A model generated the notes under the pieces. The model saw nothing but the letters and a program-made list of their open reading frames with translations. It was not told where the DNA came from and ran no database searches. Shown here in pieces: positions 1-6,900 of a stretch of 8,397 bases of DNA. Both the position numbers and the translations under genes were made by a program. The stretch lies in assembly GCA_937901455.1 (NCBI GenBank), contig CALDIA010000029.1:1-8397 (forward strand), written 5' to 3'. Each line of letters begins with the position of its first letter. Within the stretch, counting starts at the first letter, position 1. Source of the stretch: an uncultured Bacteroidales bacterium (lineage in GTDB: Bacteria > Bacteroidota > Bacteroidia > Bacteroidales > WCHB1-69).

Positions 1-72
1 ACCATTGATTATGACATCAATGCGGACCAGTTCATCATGTTCAAGTATCAGAGCAATTTTGTGGCGAAGTGA
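1..72 (+). CDS. C-terminal tail of an unidentified protein (5' truncated)
   Basis: Frame 1 is open from the window edge to a TGA at 70-72 and gives 23 residues ending QSNFVAK. This frame choice rests on the absence of stops, on the ORF running right up to the window edge, and on the stop lying only 5 bp from the stop of the convergent PIN-like gene. The tail is rich in aromatic and alternating residues, so it could be a terminal beta strand of an outer-membrane protein, but 23 residues are too few to assign a family. No terminator hairpin is visible between the two convergent genes. Confidence 0.5.
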   Translation, partial: TIDYDINADQFIMFKYQSNFVAK

Positions 73-77
73 TTTGC

Positions 78-593
78 TTATAATTGCGTGTTCGGCAGAT
101 ATTGTTCAATGTCAAGTTGTGGAATCTTGCTGCCTTTTGCAATGACTACCTTGATGAATTGGTCGCAATCCGCAGAGGATAGTTTCCCTCTAACCTTGGC
201 ATAATACAGGAAGTCAAGTGTTGTCAGATAGGTAATTTGTTGCCGCTCGCAATACTCCTTGATGTCTTTCAAATTGCTACTGCCAATGACATTTTGGGTG
301 AAACGACAATAGGCCATGCAGGCACTCTCGCCTTTGCCAAAGGTCTGAAGCAGTCTGGCGTATTCCGCCAACATCTCACCAGTGGGGTTGAATTGCTCTT
401 TTGAAATGTTATGCAGAAAATGGATTTGCTTGTCCAGCTGGTCTTGGATGCTTTTAATCTCCTCATATACGGTGCTCAGCACCACATGCTCGTACTCCGG
501 AAAGATTTCAGGGAGCATGCTCAGTCGTCCCGCTTTGGCGAAGTGGAGCAATACGTCAGCATCCAATACGATTTTGACCTTCTCCATAACCAA
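78..593 (-). CDS. PIN-like domain protein (putative nuclease or toxin-like)
   Basis: This 171-residue protein reads as a PIN-fold protein, a family of Mg-dependent ribonucleases that includes VapC toxins. It starts with a beta strand carrying acidic residues (VLDADVLLHF, D11 and D13), has an acidic helix start at VYEEI (E44/E45), the GKGESA motif with E89, and ends with a TYLTTLDFLYYA segment (D127) typical of the last PIN strand and helix. The position usually filled by an Asp pair after the GKGES helix reads GSSNLKD here, so the catalytic cluster may be incomplete. The gene is last in an XRE, ImmA/IrrE, PIN operon; its start lies inside the peptidase gene (38-bp overlap), with a second ATG at codon 3. 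Translational coupling is therefore likely. Known for the family: PIN genes often travel with XRE or COG2856 partners. Inferred: it is the effector of this operon. It is not a VapC of usual size (about 130 residues). Confidence 0.65.
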   Translation of the reverse strand: MVMEKVKIVLDADVLLHFAKAGRLSMLPEIFPEYEHVVLSTVYEEIKSIQDQLDKQIHFLHNISKEQFNPTGEMLAEYARLLQTFGKGESACMAYCRFTQNVIGSSNLKDIKEYCERQQITYLTTLDFLYYAKVRGKLSSADCDQFIKVVIAKGSKIPQLDIEQYLPNTQL

Positions 594-1290
594 TCATGTT
601 GAGCAATTCGATATAATGGCCTTCCGAAATCCTTTCCTCTTCATACAGTCTCCTGGCCTTGGAACCGAAGTCGCCGATAACCAAGCCCTCGTTGCCTTTT
701 GTATAAAGTGTTGCGTCATAGCCACGCAAAGCTGCTTCATGTGTGATGCTGAGCGCCAGCAAGCCATCAGCAGATGTGGGGGAGATGATGTGTAACTCCT
801 TTAGCCTCAGTACCATCGTTGTATGGGAAACTCCATAGAGATGCTCCAACTTTAGAAGCGTGTCGATGCTGGTTCCTTTGTTGGCAATCTCATCAGAAGG
901 TATGTTTTGCAACAGTCCTTCTTTAGGCATCAACAATGCGGAGGCAAACAGGTTAGCTGAGCGCTCTGTCGGGTCTGTATTGGTTGAGGACTTGCAGAAG
1001 TGCGCTTTGGGATTCTTGTCGTAGTAAAGATGGAACAATTCATGGGCAATGGTGAAGTGCTGCCTTCCTCTTCTGGAATTGCTGTTCACCAGCATAAAGC
1101 GATGTCTTTTGTCGGAAGTCAGGAGGGAAAGCCCGAAGAGGGTGTTTGATAGGGGGCGGTAAACAGTCATCACATTGAGTTGCCGAAGTGTCGTCTTCAT
1201 GTTGACAGGTTCGTTTGCAGAGACGCGGAGCAATTCGCTTCGCATCTTTCCCGCAAGGTTCTCAGCCGTTTCAAGGTTCAGTTTTTTCAT
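556..1290 (-). CDS. ImmA/IrrE family metallopeptidase (COG2856)
   Basis: The 244-residue protein has the zinc-peptidase signature HFTIAHELFHLYY, with H83-E84-x-x-H87 as metal ligands and catalytic Glu. It is followed about 22 residues later by ERSANLFASALLMP (from E109), which supplies the third ligand and matches the conserved E..AN.FA..LLMP block of the family. The relatives ImmA (ICEBs1 of Bacillus) and IrrE (Deinococcus) cleave an XRE-type repressor, and here the gene directly follows an XRE gene with a 4-bp ATGA overlap (1287-1290). The natural inference is that it inactivates that regulator in response to a signal and so derepresses the operon. The C-terminal 80 residues or so past the peptidase domain contain a helical segment and a strand-rich end of unknown role. 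The 3' end overlaps the PIN-like gene by 38 bp. The family call is firm; the substrate is an inference from position. Confidence 0.88.
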   Translation of the reverse strand: MKKLNLETAENLAGKMRSELLRVSANEPVNMKTTLRQLNVMTVYRPLSNTLFGLSLLTSDKRHRFMLVNSNSRRGRQHFTIAHELFHLYYDKNPKAHFCKSSTNTDPTERSANLFASALLMPKEGLLQNIPSDEIANKGTSIDTLLKLEHLYGVSHTTMVLRLKELHIISPTSADGLLALSITHEAALRGYDATLYTKGNEGLVIGDFGSKARRLYEEERISEGHYIELLNMIGYGEGQNRIGC

Positions 1291-1634
1291 TTTTCCAGTA
1301 GCCTTTCCATTTTAAGATAATTCATCACCACGTTTTTGAACGAGGCCACTTCGTGCATATCGGCGGTATTGAGATTGTCGGCACGAAAAGCACATACAAG
1401 CATGTTGCGCATGGCGGCCTCATCTTCCTCGAACAGTAGGCTCAATTCGCAACCGAACAAGGCGGCGGCTTTTTCCAGTACATCCAAAGGTGTTTCGCGC
1501 TCGCCCGATTCATAATTGGCGTATGCCGAGCGCCCGATGCCAAGGTATTCGGCCACTTTCTCTTGTGTGTAACCATTGGCCTCGCGCAAGGCTTTCAGGT
1601 TTTTAGCAATCGTCGATTTCATCTGTTTGTCCAT
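1287..1634 (-). CDS. XRE-family helix-turn-helix regulator
   Basis: A 115-residue protein with an N-terminal HTH_3 domain: LKALREANGYTQEKVAEYLG provides helices 1-2 (residues 13-32) and IGRSAYANYESGERETP the recognition helix and following turn (33-49), both close to the XRE consensus. The remaining 65 residues are helical and carry an acidic patch (FEEDE), probably for dimerisation. It is the first gene of the XRE-ImmA-PIN operon. A likely Bacteroidetes -7 box on the minus strand (1648-1655) lies only about 14 bp upstream of the ATG, so the transcript may be almost leaderless; the ATG at codon 5 (1622) is an alternative start that would give a longer leader. An inverted repeat covers that box, consistent with autorepression. 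It could also influence the divergent methyltransferase operon in the manner of a restriction controller (C) protein, but that is speculation. Confidence 0.88.
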   Translation of the reverse strand: MDKQMKSTIAKNLKALREANGYTQEKVAEYLGIGRSAYANYESGERETPLDVLEKAAALFGCELSLLFEEDEAAMRNMLVCAFRADNLNTADMHEVASFKNVVMNYLKMERLLEK

Positions 1635-1642
1635 TTTATATC

Positions 1643-1697
1643 CGTGGCAAAATTACATTTTTTTTGAAAATAAATGCGAATTTGCCACGAAAATGGC
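1643..1697. promoter_or_regulatory. Inverted-repeat operator candidate for the XRE regulator
   Basis: CGTGGCAAA (1643-1651) and TTTGCCACG (1681-1689) form a perfect 9-bp inverted repeat with 29 bp between the arms. A second, tighter site shares the right arm: TTTGCCA at 1681-1687 faces TGGC at 1694-1697 across 6 bp. The core TGGC/GCCA thus occurs three times. The left arm overlaps the proposed -7 box of the XRE promoter and the right arms lie upstream of it, a layout suited to cooperative repression by a small HTH dimer. Binding by the neighbouring XRE protein is inferred from position and symmetry only. Confidence 0.5.
1648..1655 (-). promoter_or_regulatory. Probable -7 box of the XRE operon promoter
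   Basis: Read on the minus strand this is TAATTTTG, which fits the Bacteroidetes -7 consensus TAnnTTTG. Transcription would begin a few bases downstream, giving a leader of roughly 6 bases before the ATG at 1634. No good TTTG -33 element is visible at the expected distance, so activity may be modest. Confidence 0.45.
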
Positions 1698-1745
1698 GAA
1701 AAAATGTTATCGAGAGCTGAAAAATCATGGTAGCATCATGCTGAA

Positions 1746-1772
1746 TTGTTCCGTGTGTTTTTATTATCTTTG
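1746..1772 (+). promoter_or_regulatory. Forward promoter for the methyltransferase operon
   Basis: TATCTTTG (1765-1772) matches the Bacteroidetes -7 consensus TAnnTTTG exactly, and a TTG at 1746-1748 could serve as the -33 element, though the 16-bp gap is a little short. Transcription would start near 1778-1780, leaving an unusually long leader of about 250 bases before the ATG at 2029. The box lies about 70 bp from the XRE operator repeats on the other side of the intergenic region. Confidence 0.55.
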
Positions 1773-1857
1773 CACCCATCAACCCCCAAAAGTGTAAATA
1801 AATAGAGATATAACTGATTAAATAACATATTGATATAAAGCGTTTTTGCTTTTCAAG

Positions 1858-1966
1858 TAAACGGGAATCGGCAAATTTTCAACTTACTACACGAGAAAGC
1901 AGAAATGCTCACGATAAATCCGTGGGCTTTCTTGTTTGTAGTAAGGTTTTGCCGAACCTCCGTTTA
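1858..1966 (+). promoter_or_regulatory. Long imperfect hairpin in the methyltransferase leader (candidate cis-acting RNA)
   Basis: Four nested stems can be paired by eye: TAAACGG 1858-1864 with CCGTTTA 1960-1966; TCGGCAAA 1868-1875 with TTTGCCGA 1948-1955; CTTACTACA 1883-1891 with TGTAGTAAG 1937-1945; and CGAGAAAGC 1892-1900 with GCTTTCTTG 1926-1934 (one G-U). They are capped by CACG 1910-1913 with CGTG 1921-1924. Short internal loops separate them, and there are about 37 pairs in 109 bases. Smaller hairpins flank it: AAAGC/GCTTT at 1837-1852, TCACG/CGTGA at 1978-1996, and AAGGC/GCCTT at 2006-2028 just before the start codon. It lies between the forward promoter and the methyltransferase start, so a regulatory leader is the simplest reading. 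A folded DNA element such as a MITE, with TAAACGG ends, is the main alternative. The rest of the 1635-2028 gap holds only the promoters and operator described separately. Confidence 0.6.
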
Positions 1967-1967
1967 G
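1905..1967 (+). CDS. Candidate 20-codon leader ORF within the hairpin
   Basis: An ATG at 1905 opens a 20-codon frame (begins MLTINPWAF, hydrophobic and aromatic in the middle) that stops with TAG at 1965-1967, at the foot of the long hairpin. Ribosomes translating it would melt the 3' half of the hairpin and free downstream sequence to refold, as in translational attenuators known upstream of some Bacteroides mobile-element genes. The preceding GAGAAAGC is only a weak ribosome binding site. An ORF of this length can occur by chance; its exact fit to the hairpin is the reason for listing it. Confidence 0.3.
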   Translation: MLTINPWAFLFVVRFCRTSV

Positions 1968-2028
1968 ACAGAAAGTTTCACGGATTCTTTTCGTGAGGCT
2001 CAAGAAAGGCGAAGCGCCCCCAAGCCTT

Positions 2029-3930
2029 ATGAGCACCAAGCCTTCCAAGCATATTGATTCAGACATTCGCGAAAACGATATCTTTCGACACTCGCCTGAG
2101 CTGTTGGCGGTATTGCTGTTCGACCATACCATCGGGCGCAACATCCGTTGGTGCACACACGATTATAAGCGCAACGGCGAAGGCTATGGCTACGATGATG
2201 AAATTCGGCCTGAATTGATTACGGGCGAACACGGCATGGTGATTCGTCCGCGAGTACTCAAATCGAAGGAAGAGCAAACCGACCGCGTTAGGGACATGGC
2301 CGAGGTGTTCACCCCGGCGTGGGTGGTGAAGAAGATGGTGGACTACGCAGAAATCGACATTGGCACACGCTGCATGGAACTCACCTGCGGCGAGGCCCCT
2401 TTCCTCGTTTCGCGCTATGATGCCACCACGGGCGAATCAATTGCCATTAGTGATCGTGTTGGAATCCTCGACCGCAAATTACGCATGATAAACGACCTGA
2501 AGCTGAGCGATGAAGAATGGCTCAATCAGGTGAAACAGGCGTTCCAAACGACCTACGGCTACGAATGGCAAGGCGATAGCCTGCTGCTGGCCCGAGAGAA
2601 CCTGCTTTATACATTCGTCGACCATTATGGGGCCCGCTGTGGCACATCACCTGACATTCGACTTTTGCTTGACTTTGCAGAAATCATTTCGTGGAACGTC
2701 TGGCAGATGGATGGCCTCACCTACCAAACGCCACACGAAAAGAAGGAACAGATAAACTTACAGTTCGATCTGTTCGACGAAGCCCCATCCGAGGCTCCCG
2801 CTCCCTTTTGCATCATTATGGATTGGCAAAACGGGAACACCATCAAAGTAAACGAAAGCAAAAGAATACAAACAAAACACAATGACAATATGAAATTCGA
2901 CGTGATTATTGGAAATCCACCCTATCAGGAGGAGGTGGAAGGAACAAGCGATTCCGCAATTTACAATTGTTTCATGGATGAAGGATACAAGATGGGAAGG
3001 AAGGTGGAATTCATAACTCCAGCCCGATTCTTGTTTAATGCGGGAAAAACTCCCAAGGATTGGAATAGGAAAATGCTGAATGACCCTCACTTCAAGGTCT
3101 TGTTCTACGAACAGGACAGCAGCAAGGTTTTTTCAAACACAGATATAAAGGGTGGTGTTGCAATCACTTACAGAGATGAGGCTGAGAATTATGGAGCAAT
3201 TGAAGTGTTTACTTCTTTCAGCGAACTCAACGCTATCCGAGATAAAATAATTAGTAGAAAGGATTTTCAATCATTCAGTGAACTGATATTTGCTCCTGAA
3301 AGCTATAGATTTACGGAAAAAATTCACTTAGAAAATCCTGACATAAAGGAAAGACTCAGCAAGGGGCATGATTTTGATATTGTTACTAACATTTTTTCGA
3401 AGCTCCCAGATGTTTTCCTTGATCAGAAACCATCTGGAATTGAAGAATATGTTGGTTTCATTGGACTTGAAGGTAACAAAAGATATACTAAGTATGTGAA
3501 GAAGAGCTATGTCAGACCTCATAGCAACTTAGAAAAATGGAAAGTAATTCTACCCAAGTCCAACGGATCAGGCGCAATTGGTGAAGTACTATCAACACCC
3601 TTAATCGGAGAACCCTTAATCGGGGAACCCTTAATCGGGCATACACAGTCATTTATTAGCATAGGTGCTTTCAAAACTGAAAATGAGGCACATGCGGCCT
3701 TAAAATATGTCAAGAGCAAGTTTGCTAGAACAATGCTTGGAATCTTGAAAATCACACAGGATAACAAAAAGGGTACGTGGAAATACGTCCCCCTCCAAGA
3801 CTTCACTCCCAACTCCGACATCGACTGGAGCAAGGGCGTCGAGGAGATTGACGAGCTGCTTTTCGACAAGTACGGCTTGGACGAAAAGGAACGTGAGTTT
3901 ATTCGTACAAAAGTAAAGGAGATGAAATGA
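2029..3930 (+). CDS. Eco57I/Alw26I-like N6-adenine DNA methyltransferase with built-in target recognition
   Basis: The 633-residue protein (from ATG 2029) should transfer a methyl group from AdoMet to adenine in its recognition site and so protect host DNA from the partner nuclease. Visible motifs in order: motif X-like block VFTPAWVVKKMVD (F94), motif I ELTCGEAPF (E117, AdoMet binding) followed by DRVGILDRKLRM, a conserved IISWNVWQMDGLTYQTP block, and motif IV FDVIIGNPPYQ (N296-Y299), the catalytic NPPY of adenine MTases. The remaining 330 residues are the expected target recognition domain, ending in VPLQDFTPNSDIDWS and a terminal helix. The frame is open upstream to a GTG at 1993, but ATG 2029 is preferred because MSTKPSKH begins a normal N-terminus and the GTG lies in a leader hairpin. 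The stop overlaps the next ATG (ATGA, 3927-3930). The middle of the gene (about 2880-3780) is clearly AT-richer than both ends and contains a 15-bp tandem repeat, suggesting exchange of the specificity region. Confidence 0.9.
   Translation: MSTKPSKHIDSDIRENDIFRHSPELLAVLLFDHTIGRNIRWCTHDYKRNGEGYGYDDEIRPELITGEHGMVIRPRVLKSKEEQTDRVRDMAEVFTPAWVVKKMVDYAEIDIGTRCMELTCGEAPFLVSRYDATTGESIAISDRVGILDRKLRMINDLKLSDEEWLNQVKQAFQTTYGYEWQGDSLLLARENLLYTFVDHYGARCGTSPDIRLLLDFAEIISWNVWQMDGLTYQTPHEKKEQINLQFDLFDEAPSEAPAPFCIIMDWQNGNTIKVNESKRIQTKHNDNMKFDVIIGNPPYQEEVEGTSDSAIYNCFMDEGYKMGRKVEFITPARFLFNAGKTPKDWNRKMLNDPHFKVLFYEQDSSKVFSNTDIKGGVAITYRDEAENYGAIEVFTSFSELNAIRDKIISRKDFQSFSELIFAPESYRFTEKIHLENPDIKERLSKGHDFDIVTNIFSKLPDVFLDQKPSGIEEYVGFIGLEGNKRYTKYVKKSYVRPHSNLEKWKVILPKSNGSGAIGEVLSTPLIGEPLIGEPLIGHTQSFISIGAFKTENEAHAALKYVKSKFARTMLGILKITQDNKKGTWKYVPLQDFTPNSDIDWSKGVEEIDELLFDKYGLDEKEREFIRTKVKEMK
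3598..3642 (+). repeat. 15-bp in-frame tandem repeat (3 units) in the methyltransferase
   Basis: Three 15-bp units start at 3598, 3613 and 3628, each beginning CCCTTAATCGG. The first two differ by one base; the third diverges in its last four. They encode PLIGE, PLIGE, PLIGH (residues 524-538). The period is a multiple of three, so slippage would change domain length without breaking the frame. Confidence 0.9.
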
Positions 3931-6900
3931 TGGATGCCACCAAGATACAGAGTTTCGGCAGCTACGTCAGAATGATGTATGCCTACAGCACACCCGAGAT
4001 TGCCCGCCACGATGGTTGGCTGAAGATTGGCGACACCGAGCAGGGCGTCAACAAACGCATTCGCCAACAGACCCACACCGCTGACGTACGCTTCGAGTTG
4101 GAATGGAGAGACATCGCCATGTTTCGCGACGACTGCACCTATTTCCGCGACTACGACTTCCACGACTATCTGACCGAATACAAAGGCATCGAACGCAACG
4201 ACCACACCGAATGGTTCCGCATCGACGGCACAATGCTGAGGCAGTGTTTCGAAGAGTTCGTCAGCCGCAACTATCAGCAAAAGGGCTTGCACCGCAGTTA
4301 TAAGCTTCGCGACAAGCAGCAGGAAGCCGTGGAAAAGACATTGGCTTATCTCGCGGAAAACAACGGCGAGGGAAAATTTCTCTGGAACGCCAAGCCGCGT
4401 TTCGGCAAGACCCTCACGGCCTACGATCTTGTGCGACAGATGAAGGCCAAGCATGTGTTGATTGTCACCAACCGCCCTTCTATTGCCAATTCGTGGTACG
4501 ACGACTTCGAGAAATACATGGCAGGGCAAACGGGCTACCGCTTTGTGAGCGACAACGAGTCGCTAAGCGGACGGCAAGGCGTGATGACGAGAGATATGTT
4601 CCTAAAATGGCTTCCCAACCACGGTGACGAGTGTACCGGGCAAATTTGTTTCGAGAGTCTGCAAGGACTGAAAGGCTCCATCTATTTTGGTGGCAACTAC
4701 AACAAACTGCACTGGATTAAAGACATGAAGTGGGATTTGCTGATTGTGGATGAAAGCCACGAAGGGGTTGACACGATGCGCTCCGACCGTGCCTTCAACA
4801 ACATTCAACGCCGATTTACCCTTTATCTGAGCGGCACGCCCTTCAAGGCCATAGCCTCGGGTGAGTTTGGCGACCACCAGATTTTCAACTATACCTACGC
4901 CGATGAACAAGAGGCTAAAGCAAACTGGGCCAGCGACGGACACAACCCCTATCAGGACATGCCTCGGCTCAACCTCTTCACTTATCGCATGAGCGACATT
5001 GTACGTGAACAGGTGAAGCAAGGCATAGAACTCGACGAGGAAGGGACGATTGACTACGCCTTCGACCTCAACGAATTCTTCAAGACTAAAGAAGACGGCA
5101 AGTTTGAGTACGAGGCCGACGTGCGCAAATTCCTGAAAGCACTGACCACTCAGGAGAAATTCCCTTTTGCCACCGAAGAGTTAAGGAAAGAGATGGCCCA
5201 TACCTTCTGGCTGCTCAAACGCGTGGATAGCGCAAAGGCTTTGGCCAAGCTGCTGAAAGAAGAAGGAAGTCCGTTTGAGCAATATGAAGTGGTGGTGGCG
5301 GCGGGCGACGGCAAGATTGACGACAGTGCCGAGACCATCAAAGCCTACAATCGGGTGAAAGAAGCCATCAAAACCCACGACTACACGATAACGCTTAGCG
5401 TTGGGCAGCTCACCACGGGTGTCACCATCCCCGAATGGAGCGGCGTTTTGATGCTCAGCAACATGCAAAGCGCGCAGCTCTATATGCAGGCCGCATTTAG
5501 GGCACAGAATCCCTACGAATACTCGGAAGGAGGAAAAATTGTCAGGAAAGACAATGCCTACGTCTTCGATTTCGACCCGGCTCGTACGCTGATTCTCTAC
5601 GACGAGTTTGCCAACAACCTTAAAAAGAGCACAGCAGGCGGCAATGGCACGAGCGATGAGCGACAGCAAAACATACGCCAGTTGCTGAACTTCTTCCCAA
5701 TTATAGCGGAAGACGGAGAAGGACGGATGATGCAAATCGACGAGCGGCAGGTGCTGAGTATCCCGCGAAAGATCAAATGTGAGGAGGTGGTGCGACGCGG
5801 CTTCATGAGCAACCTACTCTTCAATAACATCGCAGGCATTTTCAGCGCTCCTTCAGTCGTGAGCGAAATCCTGAACAAAATGGAAAAGGCGCACGAAGAG
5901 CGCGGACGCGGGTCAAAAGCGACATTAGGCGATGCAAAATCCGTGAGCGTTGACGAGAACGGCAAGGTGCTGATACCGACAGAAATCATTGTGGGTCAAG
6001 AGCAGGACATTTTTGGCGACAAAGTGTTTCAGACCTTCGACGCGCTGAGGGGTACCTATGAAATAACGATGGCGGCAGAAGACAATGTGCTGGCAGCCAT
6101 CGACAACGTGGGTGGCAACTTGAAAACGGCGGTTGAGCAAACCATCATACGACCGGCATCAGAGGAATACGGACTGACGAAGGCCCAAACGCAGCGTCTA
6201 GTCAAAGAGTCACAGAAAGAATTGGAAACCAAAATGACGAAAATCAAGGGCGATTTTGAGCAACAACGCAAGATAGCCAAGGCGAAACATGAGGAAACCC
6301 TACAACAAGCCACAAACAAAACGGAGATAGACGAGGCCGAAAAGACGCTCCGCGAGGAGATGGAGCAGGCTTTGAAGAGCGTGAATGAAGCCATCAAAGA
6401 GGCTACCGACGAAATCATTAGCCAAAAGCCCAAGAAAGTCGTAGAGCGCATCGAAAAGGACAAGGAAGAGCGTAAGAAAGAGAGCGTGGAGGATGAGGTT
6501 CGCGCCCATTTGCGCGGGTTTGCACGTACCATTCCGAGCTTCATCATGGCCTATGATGAAGGCAGCCTGACGCTCGACAATTTCGACAAAAACATTGAGG
6601 ACGAGGTTTTTAAAGAGGTGACGAGTATCACGCTCGACGAGTTCCGATTCCTTAGAGACGGCGGCGACTACACCGAAAACGGGGTTACGAAACACTTCGA
6701 CGGCCATTTGTTCGACGAAGTGGTGTTTGATGATGCTATAGCCGAGTTCCGCAAAAAACGACAAGAGTTGGCCAACTATTTCGACGAAACGCAAACGGAG
6801 GACATCTTCGACTACATTCCGCCACAAAAGACCAACCAGATATTCACCCCGAAGTGGGTGGTTAAGAAGATGGTGGACTTGCTTGAAAAAGAGAATCCTC

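Noticed and set aside
382..795. 137-residue plus-strand ORF opposite the PIN-like and peptidase genes
   Set aside because: It is antisense to two well-supported overlapping genes, shows no recognisable domain and has a Cys- and Ser-rich composition typical of shadow frames.
1773..1990. 6S RNA-like transcript, because of a TATCTTTG promoter followed by a long bulged hairpin
   Set aside because: The 5' end of the transcript does not pair with any 3' segment to make the closing stem of 6S RNA, and the region runs straight into a coding gene.
1993..2028. GTG start extending the methyltransferase by 12 residues
   Set aside because: The extension (MRLKKGEAPPSL) lies in a leader hairpin, and ATG 2029 begins a normal N-terminus; the longer form has no supporting ribosome binding site.
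3519..4529. 336-residue minus-strand ORF across the methyltransferase-helicase junction
   Set aside because: It is antisense to conserved motifs of both genes and its Val/Ala/His-rich translation is what the reverse strand of acidic coding sequence produces.
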